Below are positions 9,475 to 20,564 of a stretch of DNA of 64,000 nucleotides, in pieces. Within the stretch, counting starts at the first letter, position 1. The number at the start of each line of letters is the position of its first letter. The position numbers and the translations under genes are program-made. Source of the stretch: Catenuloplanes niger (GTDB taxonomy: Bacteria; Actinomycetota; Actinomycetes; Mycobacteriales; Micromonosporaceae); the NCBI RefSeq assembly GCF_031458255.1, contig NZ_JAVDYC010000001.1, positions 3,109,001 to 3,173,000 on the forward strand, written 5' to 3'. A model generated the notes under the pieces. It saw only the letters and a list, made by a program, of their open reading frames with translations. It was not told the DNA's origin and ran no database searches.

Positions 9475-10533
9475 ATGACCAAGCAGCCACGCACCCCCAC
9501 GACCGCAGGCGCGTCCGCGACGCCGAAGAAGGCCGGGTCGGCCCGCGCCGCCGAGCCGACCGGCGAAACCACGGGCACCGAGACGACGGGCGATGCCGCG
9601 GGCGCCGGGACGGCCGGCAAGACCGCGGACCGGGCCGGCGCGGCGGGCGTTCCGGCGAAGCGGCGGCGGTTCGCCGTACCGCTGGAACTGGTCTTCGCGG
9701 TGGTGGCCCTCGGCTGGCTCGGCGTGATGCTGCGGTCCGCCCAGGTGTCGGTGTCGACCGCGGAGCAGGGTGCGCTGGCCGTCTACCTGGCCGCCTACTC
9801 GCTGCCCGGCCTGATCTCCGCGAGCCTGGTGGCGGGCGCCGCGACCGGGCTCACGGCCGTGACCATGATCGGCCCGGTGCGCCGGGCCGGCGCGACCCTG
9901 CGGTTCGCGGTGGCGGCCGCGAGCGGGCTGCTGGTCGGCGCGGTCGCGGCGCTGGTGGTGCTGAACAGCTACGGGCGGGGCGACGCGATCACGATCCTCG
10001 CGGCGACGTTCGCGGCCGCGGCGACGGCCGGTGGCGCGTTCGCGGGCATCCGGCACTCCGCGCTGGCCGGCGCGGTGGTCAACGCGTCGCTGGGCGTCTT
10101 CCTGATCGGCTTCGTGCTCAACCTGTTCCAGGCCCCGCTGCTGAACCTGTTCGGCGCCGGCGACACCCAGGCCTCCCAGGCCGACGCGCTGAGCTGGTTC
10201 TCGCTGACGTCGTCGCTGCTGAGCGCGCTGATCGCGGGCGTGATCGCCTACCTGACGCTGACCAGCCGGCAGGGCGACGAGCGGCCGAAGTGGGTGGTCT
10301 ACCTGGCCGGCGGCGCGGGCGCGGGCGCGGTGCTGCTGGTGTCCGAGGCGATCGCCCGGACCGGCGGCGGCCGCCTGCTCGACCTGGCCGGCCGGCTCAG
10401 CGAGGCCGACCAGGCCGCGCAGGAGATCCTGGCCAACTCCCGCTTCAACAACGGCCTGATCGTGCTGTTCGTCGGCGCGATCACCGCGATGATCCTGCTC
10501 GGCCGCACGATGAAGCCGATCGAGGACGACTAG
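9475..10533 (+). CDS. Polytopic membrane protein of unknown function
   Basis: 352-residue protein with a charged, Thr/Gly/Ala-rich cytoplasmic N-terminal tail (residues 1-60, start MTKQPRTPTTAGASATP). About seven hydrophobic segments follow (first around ELVFAVVALGWLGVMLR, last around NGLIVLFVGAITAMILLGR). I do not recognise a named family. ATG 9475 is preceded by GAGGAAGACAGAGG, a good ribosome site; the frame is open further upstream without support. A TACCCT hexamer at 9414-9419 may be the -10 box. The gene is convergent with the DUF6912 gene 25 nt away. Confidence 0.75.
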   Translation: MTKQPRTPTTAGASATPKKAGSARAAEPTGETTGTETTGDAAGAGTAGKTADRAGAAGVPAKRRRFAVPLELVFAVVALGWLGVMLRSAQVSVSTAEQGALAVYLAAYSLPGLISASLVAGAATGLTAVTMIGPVRRAGATLRFAVAAASGLLVGAVAALVVLNSYGRGDAITILAATFAAAATAGGAFAGIRHSALAGAVVNASLGVFLIGFVLNLFQAPLLNLFGAGDTQASQADALSWFSLTSSLLSALIAGVIAYLTLTSRQGDERPKWVVYLAGGAGAGAVLLVSEAIARTGGGRLLDLAGRLSEADQAAQEILANSRFNNGLIVLFVGAITAMILLGRTMKPIEDD

Positions 10534-10558
10534 CTCGCGACGGTCCCGCCCGCGGCAC

Positions 10559-11065
10559 TCAGCCGATCCGGTCGAGCTCGGTGCTGTCGTACCACTCGAG
10601 CTCGTGGTCCTCCGCGCCGTCCACCGTGAACTGGGCGTCCTCGTCGCCGTCGAGCGCGCCCGGGACCGCCTCCACCGCGGCCGTCACGTCCGGCACCGCG
10701 TCCGCGGAGTCGACGTGCACCGCGGCGACCGCGCCGAGCGGCAACGGCCGGCCGAGCGTCATGATCGACGAGCCGAGCTGGTCGTCGCCGCGGGTGAGCG
10801 TGGCCGCGGGCAGGTCGGCGGAGATCACCACGCGGCGTCGCGGGGCCTGCGGATCACGATGCAGCAGCACGAGCGCGGACTGGGCGGCGCGGGTGAACGC
10901 CACGTACTCGAGCTCCTCCTCGTCGCCCTCCGCGTACCACTCGCGCAGGTGCGGCGTGACCGCGTGCACCGGGTCGCCCGGCGCGCCGAGCTCGCCCTTC
11001 TCGCGCAGCGTGGCGAGCAGCGGAAGCGTGGCCGGCACGTACACCCGGACATTCTGATCTGGCAC
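10559..11065 (-). CDS. DUF6912-like conserved actinobacterial protein
   Basis: 168-residue soluble protein starting [19 protein letters not shown] after a short N-terminal extension, with a very acidic C-terminal third ([20 protein letters not shown]). The N-terminal VRVYVPAT segment, [11 protein letters not shown] and a conserved central strand/helix pattern fit the DUF6912 group as I remember it. No catalytic motif is seen. GTG start at 11065. It is followed on the same strand by the 5' region of the rhodanese gene. Function unknown. Confidence 0.7.
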   Translation of the reverse strand: MPDQNVRVYVPATLPLLATLREKGELGAPGDPVHAVTPHLREWYAEGDEEELEYVAFTRAAQSALVLLHRDPQAPRRRVVISADLPAATLTRGDDQLGSSIMTLGRPLPLGAVAAVHVDSADAVPDVTAAVEAVPGALDGDEDAQFTVDGAEDHELEWYDSTELDRIG

Positions 11066-11119
11066 CGCTGTGGTCTCCCCGCATCCGTCACTGTGGCGCC
11101 CTCAATTAGACCGCATCGG

Positions 11120-11548
11120 TCAGCAGGCGCAGGTCGCGCCCTTCAGCGGCGCGGTCAACGGGTCCGGCTCGCGGGTCGTCGGGCCGGCCGGCGTGCGCAC
11201 CGTGAAACCCTCCCGGATCCAGTACTCGATGCCGCCGATCATCTCCCGCACCCGGTATCCGAGCTGCGCGAACGCGAGCGCGGCCCGGGTCGCGCCGTCA
11301 CAGCCCGGCCCCCAGCAGTAGACGACGACCGGGGTCGCGGGGTCGATCAGCGCGGGGCCGCGCGCCGCGATCTCCCGGCGCGGCAGGTGCAGCGCGCCGG
11401 GAATGTGCGCCTGCGTCCAGGCCTCGGCCGACCGGGAGTCGACGAGGACGAAGCCGGGCGCGCCGGACTCCAGTGCCGCGTGCGTGTCGGAGACGTCGAT
11501 CCGCATCTCGAGCCGGGCCGAGAAAAATGCAACACCCTCATTCCACAT
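11120..11548 (-). CDS. Rhodanese-like domain protein
   Basis: Single-domain 142-residue rhodanese homologue, predicted to move sulfur or act as a sulfurtransferase. It shows FVLVDSRSAEAW, HIPGALHLP and the active-site loop YCWGPGCDGATRAA, in which the first Cys takes the catalytic position. The extra Cys residues (CWGPGC, plus a C-terminal CAC) are notable. ATG 11548 lies 7 nt after a TACCGT box (11561-11556), suggesting a leaderless mRNA. It is transcribed divergently from an Lrp/AsnC regulator 93 nt away, which probably controls both genes. Confidence 0.88.
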   Translation of the reverse strand: MWNEGVAFFSARLEMRIDVSDTHAALESGAPGFVLVDSRSAEAWTQAHIPGALHLPRREIAARGPALIDPATPVVVYCWGPGCDGATRAALAFAQLGYRVREMIGGIEYWIREGFTVRTPAGPTTREPDPLTAPLKGATCAC

Positions 11549-11555
11549 GCCCTCG

Positions 11556-11635
11556 ACGGTACGGACGTCAGCTCGCCTTAGGGATGGGCATCGCACGGTC
11601 TGTGCGGCTCTCGGCCGTGGATCCCCCGGTATAGT
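11556..11635. promoter_or_regulatory. Divergent leaderless promoters of rhodanese and lrp genes
   Basis: Minus-strand TACCGT at 11561-11556 is 7 nt before the rhodanese ATG, and plus-strand TATAGT at 11630-11635 is 6 nt before the lrp ATG. Both fit TANNNT -10 boxes of leaderless transcripts. The roughly 70 nt between them is the natural place for Lrp binding. Confidence 0.6.
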
Positions 11636-11641
11636 GCGGTG

Positions 11642-12109
11642 ATGGCCGCTGTTTCCCCGGAGCTCGATCCGACCGACTGGCGGATCCTCGCTGAGCTGCA
11701 ACGGGACGGCCGGATCAGCTTCGCGGAACTGGCCCGCACGGTCGCGATGTCGGCCAGCGCGGTCACCGAGCGCGTGCGCCGGCTGGAGGAACTGGGCGTG
11801 ATCTCCGGCTATCGCGCGGTGGTGACGCCGGAGCGGGTCGGCCTGCACATCATGGCGTTCGTCCGGCTGCGCTACCCGACCGGCAACTACCGGCCGTTCC
11901 GCGAGATGGTGGCGCGCACCCCCGAGATCATGGAAGCTCATCACGTCACCGGCGAGGACTGCTTCGTGCTGAAGGTGCTGGCCGCGTCGATGCGGCACCT
12001 GGAGGAGATCACCGGCCGGATCAGCGCGCTGGGCGGCGTGACCACCAGCGTGGTCTACTCCAGCCACCTGCCGGCCCGCGCGGTGACCGCGCCGTCGATG
12101 ACAGACTGA
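11642..12109 (+). CDS. Lrp/AsnC-family transcriptional regulator
   Basis: 155-residue regulator. The N-terminal winged HTH contains LDPTDWRILAELQRDGRISF and AMSASAVTERVRRLEELGVI. The C-terminal RAM/AsnC ligand domain starts near GLHIMAFVRLRYP and includes the HHVTGEDCFVLKV strand. ATG 11642 is 6 nt after TATAGT (11630-11635), so the transcript is probably leaderless; an in-frame GTG at 11639 is the alternative. The divergent rhodanese gene suggests amino-acid or sulfur-linked control, but the ligand is unknown. Confidence 0.93.
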   Translation: MAAVSPELDPTDWRILAELQRDGRISFAELARTVAMSASAVTERVRRLEELGVISGYRAVVTPERVGLHIMAFVRLRYPTGNYRPFREMVARTPEIMEAHHVTGEDCFVLKVLAASMRHLEEITGRISALGGVTTSVVYSSHLPARAVTAPSMTD

Positions 12110-12113
12110 GGGG

Positions 12114-12347
12114 GTGCCGCCGGTGGAACCGAGGTTCCTGCTGCTGTCCGACGTCGCCGCCGAACTCAACGTCTCCGACTCGCAGGTCTACCACATGGTC
12201 CGCCGTGGCGAGCTGCCCGCGATCAAGATCGGCGGCCGGGGACAGTGGCGCGTGGAGCGCGCACGGCTCGAGGAGTACATCGCGGCGAAGTACGCGGAGA
12301 CCGCGGAGTGGGTCGCCCAGAACCCGCTGGCCGAGCGCGAGGAATAG
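12114..12347 (+). CDS. Small excisionase-type helix-turn-helix protein
   Basis: 77-residue DNA-binding protein with a MerR-like/excisionase HTH: FLLLSDVAAELNVSDSQVYH followed by MVRRGELPAIKIGGRGQWRV. This is the family of short HTH_17 proteins, not a full MerR. GTG 12114 (or GTG 12123) follows a GAGGGG ribosome site, 4 nt after the lrp stop, so the two genes are probably co-transcribed. There is no phage context here; such proteins are conserved chromosomal regulators in actinomycetes. Confidence 0.85.
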   Translation: MPPVEPRFLLLSDVAAELNVSDSQVYHMVRRGELPAIKIGGRGQWRVERARLEEYIAAKYAETAEWVAQNPLAEREE

Positions 12348-12403
12348 GCCTGACCAGCGGGTACGTTCGGCCACGCTGAAGGATCACCCATCGAAGTCGA
12401 TCA

Positions 12404-12433
12404 TTGACAGGTGGTTTCGGCGTGCCGTTGAAT
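12404..12433 (+). promoter_or_regulatory. Promoter of the Rv3235-family gene
   Basis: A perfect -35 box TTGACA (12404-12409) and TTGAAT (12428-12433) are separated by 18 nt. Transcription would begin around 12440, which places an upstream ATG at 12432 inside the -10 box and favours translation from ATG 12486. Confidence 0.6.
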
Positions 12434-12485
12434 GGAGGCTGTCGGAGGCAAACGAAGGCAAACGCAAGCATTCGGAGCGTTCCTC

Positions 12486-13787
12486 ATGGTCATGCGACTA
12501 GCCGACCCGCGCGGCGTCCGGCCCGCCATCCGCGTCACCCGCGTTCCCCCGGTCGACCCCCCGTTCGACGACGAGCCGTTCGCCTGGTCCGACGCCGACC
12601 AGCTCACGCTCCCGTGGCGGCCACGCGAGCCGCCCGACTACCGTCCGGGCGACCTCGTGCCGCCAGCCGGCGGCGCCTCGCCGCCGAGCGACTTCCCGCG
12701 GGGCGACTTCCCGCCGGACGACTTCCGGGCGCGCGGCCGCGTGTGGCCGACCGGCGGCATGTCGTCTCACAGCGGCATCTCGCCCGCCTGCGGCAGCTCG
12801 CCGATCGGTGGCGCGTCGCCTGCCGACGGCGTCTCGCCGTCCGGCGGCATGTTGCCCGCCGAGGGGGTCCCATCGGCGGGTGGCCGGTCGCCCACCAGCG
12901 GCACCCCGTCGACCGGCGGCATGTCGCCCGCCGATGGCGTCCCGTCGGCCAGCGGCCGGTCACCCGCCAACGGCGTCTCGTCGACCGGCGGCATGTCGCC
13001 CGCCGAGGCCGTCCCGTCGGCGGGCGGCCGGTCGCCCACCAGCGGCATCCCGCCGACCGGCGGCATGTCGCCCGCCGAGGCCGTCCCGTCGGCGGGCGGC
13101 CGGTCGCCCGCCGACGGCATCCCGTCGACCGGCGGCATGTTGCCCGCCGATGGCGTCCCATCGGCCGGCGGCCGACAGTCCGCGAACAGCCTCCCATCGG
13201 CCGGCGGCCGATCGCCCGCCAACGGCGTCCCGTCGGTCCGCAGCGGATCGTCGCTCGGTGGCTTCTCGCCGGTAGGCGGGTTGTCGACGCTCGGCGGCGT
13301 TTCATCGACGGGCGGGCTGTCATCGGTCGGCAACGGGTCGCTGTCCGACCTGGCCACGCTCGCCGGGGTGCGCGTCCCGCCACCGATTCCGGCCGACGCG
13401 GTGGCCGGCGCGTCCGCCGAGGCACGCGGCGCCGCCCACCGGTTCCTGACCCGCTCGCTGGAGATCCTCAACGGCTACCGGCCGATCGGCCACCTGCGCG
13501 CCGTCTCCGCGCTCATGGCCGCCCCCACGATCCTGACCAACGCCGACACCGCGCTGCGCACCATCGCCCGGCTGCGACGCACCGCCGGCCTGCCGCCGGT
13601 AGCCGGCCGCCGCCCCCTCGCGCCCGAGGGCCGCGTCCACCCGCGCCGCCTCCGCGTCTGCGAACCCCGTCCCGGCGTAGCCGAGGCCTCCGCCGTCCTC
13701 ACCACGGCCGGCCGCACCTGGGCCCTCGCCTACCGCCTCGAACTGCTTCACGGCCGCTGGCTGGCCACCGTCTTCACCGCCATCTGA
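12486..13787 (+). CDS. Rv3235-family protein with large Gly/Ser/Pro repeat region
   Basis: 433-residue protein with three parts. The N-terminal segment is proline-rich (about 1-90). A repetitive linker (about 91-250) is built from alternating 12-residue units such as GGMSPADGVPSA and GGRSPTSGTPST. The C-terminal domain (about 310-433, containing EILNGYRPIGHLRAVSALM) resembles the Rv3235 family found near secA in many actinobacteria. Start chosen at ATG 12486 (GGAGCG upstream, promoter overlaps the earlier ATG 12432). Family members are usually far shorter, around 150-200 residues, so the linker is an expansion. Function unknown. Confidence 0.8.
   Translation: MVMRLADPRGVRPAIRVTRVPPVDPPFDDEPFAWSDADQLTLPWRPREPPDYRPGDLVPPAGGASPPSDFPRGDFPPDDFRARGRVWPTGGMSSHSGISPACGSSPIGGASPADGVSPSGGMLPAEGVPSAGGRSPTSGTPSTGGMSPADGVPSASGRSPANGVSSTGGMSPAEAVPSAGGRSPTSGIPPTGGMSPAEAVPSAGGRSPADGIPSTGGMLPADGVPSAGGRQSANSLPSAGGRSPANGVPSVRSGSSLGGFSPVGGLSTLGGVSSTGGLSSVGNGSLSDLATLAGVRVPPPIPADAVAGASAEARGAAHRFLTRSLEILNGYRPIGHLRAVSALMAAPTILTNADTALRTIARLRRTAGLPPVAGRRPLAPEGRVHPRRLRVCEPRPGVAEASAVLTTAGRTWALAYRLELLHGRWLATVFTAI
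12758..13237 (+). repeat. Coding 36/72-bp tandem repeats
   Basis: The CGGCGGC anchor recurs at 12842, 12914, 12986, 13058, 13130 and 13202, exactly 72 bp apart. Each 72-bp unit holds two 36-bp (12-codon) halves alternating GGM and GGR. Earlier, more diverged units begin near 12758. The reading frame is kept throughout. Confidence 0.9.
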
Positions 13788-14073
13788 CCCGTCACCGATC
13801 CCACCACCACCGCTCGGAGGCCGACTCGTGCCGAATCCCCTGAGAAACCGACCGTCCCCGAACGGCACCCACGCCAGATCCTCGCCGCACGTCCACCGGC
13901 ACCGCAGCCACGGCCCTTAAACCGCGCATCCAGCGCTTCGTGCCGGGCAGCACGAGGCACAGACTCAGCACGAAACCCGGGCCTGGGTGTGAAGCGCAGG
14001 CCACCCTGAACCGCAGGCCAGGCGAAATGCTGCCCGGCGCAATGCCCAAGATCCACGCGGAGCGCAGGTCAAC

Positions 14074-14235
14074 GCGAGCCGCAGACCCGGCGCGAGCCGC
14101 ACACCCGGCGCGAGCCGCACACCCGGCGCGAGCCGCACACCCGGCGCGAGCCGCACACCCGGCGCGAGCCGCACACCCGGCGCGAGCCGCACACCCGGCG
14201 CGAGCCGCACACCCGGCGCGAGCCGCACACCCGAC
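14074..14235. repeat. Nine tandem copies of an 18-bp unit
   Basis: Unit GCGAGCCGCACACCCGGC repeats nine times head to tail. The first copy differs at one base (GCAGAC) and the last ends in GAC. There is no spacer, so this is a minisatellite, not a CRISPR array. Confidence 0.95.
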
Positions 14236-14503
14236 GCCGAAATCCAGGCCGGGCGCCGGCACGCTAAGTGCAGATCAGCGCGAAACTTGGGCCCAGTGTG
14301 AAGTGCATAGGGAAGCCCGCTCACCGAAGCGTCAAGACCACGAAAGCTCACGGCCTGCGGGCACCTAGAAACCACGCGCGTCGACACGCCGGCGCGAAAC
14401 CCGGCCCCGGCCCAAGCTCCGCGCCTGGCACGAAGCGCACGCCGGTCGCGAACCCGCGCGCGGCACGAGGCCCCACGCCGAACGTGAAAACCACACCCGG
14501 CGT

Positions 14504-14590
14504 GTAAAGCCACGCCCAGCGCGAAGCCACGCCCAGCGCGAAGCCACGCCTGGCGCGAAAGCCCACGTCCCGCGCGAAGCCACGCCCGGC
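14504..14590. repeat. Degenerate 17-bp tandem repeats
   Basis: Units close to GCGAAGCCACGCCCAGC at 14521, 14538 and 14574, with diverged copies at 14504 and 14555. They are related to the 18-bp array about 300 bp upstream. Confidence 0.8.
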
Positions 14591-14826
14591 GCGAAGCTCA
14601 GGAGTCGTCAAGCGCAAGTCGTGGGGAGGCCGCGTTCAGCGGGGAGCACGCATGGGACCGCAGTAAGCGCGCGGCTGCGGAGAGCAAAGGGCGCAGCGGG
14701 GAAGCGCCCGGCCCGTGGGAAGCGATGCGGCAGCACGCGAGGGCACGGGCGCGAGGCCACACCGCCCGGCGCGGCGCGGGCTGGGTGCTGGGGAAGAAAG
14801 CGCGGGCTGGGAGTGGGGGAAGAAAA

Positions 14827-14856
14827 AGCCGGCTCGGCCGTGAGGCCGAGCCGGCT
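14827..14856 (-). terminator. secA rho-independent terminator
   Basis: Perfect 13-bp stem (AGCCGGCTCGGCC with its complement) around a 4-nt loop. On the minus strand it is followed by TTTTTC, 16 nt after the secA stop codon. Confidence 0.9.
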
Positions 14857-14872
14857 GGTGAAGCGGTGTGGA

Positions 14873-17785
<2,913 letters not shown>

Positions 17786-17978
17786 GGGTCAACGCTCCCT
17801 ACACAGTCTGCCGAACCATCGTAGGGCGCGGAGGCGCAGAAGCGACTACCGCGGCTCCCGATAGTCGCTCGAATCGGACAAAAAACACCTGTGAGTTCGC
17901 TGAGGGCAGATTATCGGCCGCGTCCCGTACCCGGGAAAGCGGGTTGGGGATCTCGGAGCCATGGGTGAGGATGGCCGA

Positions 17979-19136
17979 ATGAAGCCCGTGGAGATCATTT
18001 CTGACGGCTTGCGGCTGCGCGACTGGGCGCCGGATGACGTGGACGCGCTGCATCGCGCGGTCGTCCACCCCGACGTCCAGCGATGGCTGGCGCTGCCCAC
18101 CGACCCGGCCGTGAACGCGGACTTCGCGCTGCGCGAGGCACCCGCACAGCGCGAGGCCGGCGCCGGGCTGCACCTCGGGGTCTTCGACGCCTCGGCCGGC
18201 ACCCTGCTCGGCTCGGTGGCCCTGACCAAGATCAATCAGCGGCACGGGTACGCCGAACTGGGCTTCTGGACCGCGGCCGGCGCGCGGGGCGCCCGGGTCG
18301 CCGAGCGCGCCACCCGCGCGTTGCTGGAGTGGGCCTTCGCCGAACTCGGCCTCGGGCTGGTCGGCTGGCGGGCCCGGGTCGGCAACCACGCGTCCCGGAT
18401 CACCGCGCTGCGCCTCGGCTTCACCATGGAGGGCACCGGCCGGTCGCTGCGCACCGACCCGGACGGCACCCACTCGGAGCGGTGGGCCGCGTCGCTGCTG
18501 CCCGGGGACCTGACCGAGGCCGGCCGGCCCGACTCCCCCGCGGTCGCGCTCGAGGCGCGCCGCGCGCGGGTCTTCGGCGGGCCGTGCCCGGTGCTGACCG
18601 GTCCCGGCGGGGTGCGGCTGCGGCCGGCCGAGGAGAGGGACCTGCCGGCCGTCGTGGAGACCTGCCGCGACCCGGAGACGCTGCGCTGGACCACGGTGCC
18701 GGAGAACTACACGCTCGCGGACGCGGCCGGGTACTCGCTCGGCTACCAGCGCGCGCAGTGGACGGCCGGGACCGCCGCGATGTTCGTCTTCACCGGACCG
18801 GACGACGCCTACGCGGGCAACATGGACCTGCGGCTGACCAGTCCCGGGGATCCGCTCGTCGCGGACGTCGGCTTCTCCGCCGCGCCGCGCACCCGGGGTC
18901 GTGGATACACCACGGCCGCGCTGCGTACCGTCTGCGAATGGGGCTTCGGGACGCTGGGGCTGGAACGCGTCGAGTGGCTCGCGCACGTCGGCAACGACGC
19001 CTCCCGGCGGGTCGCGGAGAAGGCCGGCTTCACCATGGAGGGCGTGCGCCGCGCGGGACTCCCGCACCGTGGTGAACGCCGCGACGTGTGGGCCGGCGGC
19101 CTGGTCCCGGCCGATCTCGGACGGACAGCGAGGTGA
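17979..19136 (+). CDS. Tandem GNAT-domain N-acetyltransferase
   Basis: 385-residue protein with two RimJ/RimL-type GNAT domains. The first starts at ISDGLRLRDWAPDDVDALH, with LGFWTAAGARGARVAERA as its acetyl-CoA loop. The second starts at GGVRLRPAEERDLPAVVE, with FSAAPRTRGRGYTTAALRT and the typical NDASRRVAEKAGFTMEGVRR end. The acetyl-CoA RGRG loop is classic in the second domain but weak in the first (ARGARV), so the first may be non-catalytic. ATG 17979 has GTGAGGA upstream. The next gene is a second double-GNAT protein, 5 nt downstream. Substrate unknown. Confidence 0.88.
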   Translation: MKPVEIISDGLRLRDWAPDDVDALHRAVVHPDVQRWLALPTDPAVNADFALREAPAQREAGAGLHLGVFDASAGTLLGSVALTKINQRHGYAELGFWTAAGARGARVAERATRALLEWAFAELGLGLVGWRARVGNHASRITALRLGFTMEGTGRSLRTDPDGTHSERWAASLLPGDLTEAGRPDSPAVALEARRARVFGGPCPVLTGPGGVRLRPAEERDLPAVVETCRDPETLRWTTVPENYTLADAAGYSLGYQRAQWTAGTAAMFVFTGPDDAYAGNMDLRLTSPGDPLVADVGFSAAPRTRGRGYTTAALRTVCEWGFGTLGLERVEWLAHVGNDASRRVAEKAGFTMEGVRRAGLPHRGERRDVWAGGLVPADLGRTAR

Positions 19137-19141
19137 GCACG

Positions 19142-20275
19142 ATGGACCGGACAACCGTGGAGGACCAGGGGGTACGGCTGCGCCCGCTGCGCCGCACCGA
19201 CGCCGCCGACGTGGTCGCGGCCTGTTCCGACCCGCTGACCCAGCGCTTCCTGCCGCTGCTGCCCCAGCCGTACACGGAGGCGGACGCGCTCTGGTGGATC
19301 GAGGAGGGCGCGGAGGCGGAGTGGCGGCAGGGCGGCGGCGTCTGGGCGATCGCCGACCCGCGCACGGACCGGCTGCTCGGCACGATCGGCCTGCACCGGG
19401 TGATCCGGGAGCGGGCCCAGGCCGAGGTCGGCTACTGGGTCGCGCCGTGGGCCCGCGGCCGGGGCGTCGCGACCGCCGCGACCGTGGCGCTCGGCGCGCA
19501 CGCGTTCGCGCACGGCTTCGCCCGGCTGGAGCTGCTCACCGAGCTGGAGAACGTGGCCAGCCAGCGGGTCGCGCTCGCGGCCGGGTTCCAGCGTGAGGCG
19601 GTGCGCCGCGGCGTCGCGCCGGACCGCGACGGCGCGCGGACCGACCTGGTGGCGTTCGCCCGGCTCGCCGGTGATCCGCCCGGGCCGGTCGCGCGGTGGC
19701 TGCCGGACCTGCCCGGCGGCGAGCTGAGCGACGGCGTGGTCACGCTCCGCCCGTTGCTCCCCGGCGACGAGGACTTCCTGCACACGCTGCTCAACCAGCC
19801 GGACGTGGTCGCGACCAGCGTGCCCCCGGTCGCACCGGACCGGCGGGAGATCGAGCTGCGGTGTGCCCGGTCGCAGGCGCACTGGCTGGCCGGTGACCGC
19901 GCCGACCTGGTCATCCTGGACACCGCGACCGGCCGCCCGGCCGGCGACATCGGGCTCTACTACCAGGAGCGGAACACCGGACAGGCGATGATCGGGTACG
20001 CGATGCTGCCGGAGTGGCGCGGCCGCGGGTTCCCGACCCGCGCCGTGCAGCTGGTGGCGCTCTGGGCGTTCGCCGAGACGTCGATCGCGCGGCTGGTCGC
20101 CGGCACGAACCCGCAGAACGCGGGCTCCCAGCGGGTGCTGGAGAAGGCCGGCTTCCAGCGGGAGGGCTACCACCGCTCCCGGCTGCCCGGCGCGCACGGC
20201 CGCCGGGTCGACGACGTGCTGTTCGCCATGGTCGCGTCCGACCTGCTCAGTCGCGCCGCGTCCGCGGAGGGCTGA
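19142..20275 (+). CDS. Second tandem GNAT-domain N-acetyltransferase
   Basis: 377-residue paralogue of its upstream neighbour, again with two GNAT domains. Domain 1 contains VGYWVAPWARGRGVATAA, domain 2 IGYAMLPEWRGRGFPTRAV; both keep the R-G-R-G acetyl-CoA loop, so both may be active. ATG 19142 is preceded by GAGGTGA, which overlaps the stop of the previous gene; a GTG at 19133 would overlap that stop as GTGA. The pair is clearly co-translated. The last codons and stop of this gene belong to a tandem repeat that continues downstream. Confidence 0.88.
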   Translation: MDRTTVEDQGVRLRPLRRTDAADVVAACSDPLTQRFLPLLPQPYTEADALWWIEEGAEAEWRQGGGVWAIADPRTDRLLGTIGLHRVIRERAQAEVGYWVAPWARGRGVATAATVALGAHAFAHGFARLELLTELENVASQRVALAAGFQREAVRRGVAPDRDGARTDLVAFARLAGDPPGPVARWLPDLPGGELSDGVVTLRPLLPGDEDFLHTLLNQPDVVATSVPPVAPDRREIELRCARSQAHWLAGDRADLVILDTATGRPAGDIGLYYQERNTGQAMIGYAMLPEWRGRGFPTRAVQLVALWAFAETSIARLVAGTNPQNAGSQRVLEKAGFQREGYHRSRLPGAHGRRVDDVLFAMVASDLLSRAASAEG

Positions 20276-20425
20276 CCCCGCCGCGCCGCGGAAAGCTGAC
20301 CGCACCGCGCCGCGGAGGGCTGACCGCGCCGCGTCGCGGAGGGCTGGACGCGCCGCGCCGCCGGAGGGCTGGACGCGCCGCGCCGCGTCGCGGCGGGCGG
20401 AACGCACCGCGTCGCGGACCGGACT
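20250..20425. repeat. 24-bp degenerate tandem repeats extending the GNAT gene 3' end
   Basis: Units like CGCGCCGCGTCGCGGAGGGC followed by TGAC or TGGA recur about seven times at 24-28-bp spacing. The first unit covers the last codons and TGA of the GNAT gene, so copies of the stop codon recur downstream. Confidence 0.75.
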
Positions 20426-20491
20426 CGTCGCGTCGCCGGCGCGGCGGGTCGAACACGCCGTGCCGCGGTTGCGGAGGGGAAGAACGGGCGC

Positions 20492-20545
20492 GGTGATCGA
20501 GGCGTCCGCCATGTCGTGGGAACGGCACGCGGACGCCTCGGTCAC
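20492..20545 (-). terminator. hpf terminator hairpin
   Basis: GGTGA-T-CGAGGCGTCCGC pairs with GCGGACGCCTCG-G-TCACC: 17 bp with one mismatch around a 19-nt loop. It lies just past the hpf stop on the minus strand. There is no T-run. Confidence 0.65.
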
Positions 20546-20564
20546 CGGCTTGCCGGGCGGGGCG

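Larger units (their letters stand above)
13788..14826. other. Repeat-rich non-coding interval between the Rv3235-family gene and secA
   Basis: About 1 kb with no supportable gene. Open frames exist on both strands only because the GC-rich repeats lack stops; their translations are simple alternations (ARAAHP on plus, GVRLAP on minus). From about 13960 to 14600 it consists of degenerate 17-18-bp units of the form GCGAR-CC-CACRCCCGGC, with a near-perfect block at 14074-14235. The segment 14620-14826 is GA-rich and featureless to me. Confidence 0.7.

Noticed and set aside
14074-14235. CRISPR array
   Set aside because: The 18-bp units abut with no spacers, and there are no cas genes.
13792-14513. 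Genes encoding GVRLAP or ARAAHP repeat peptides
   Set aside because: Frames are open on both strands only because the repeat lacks stops. No start signals, no diverse domain.
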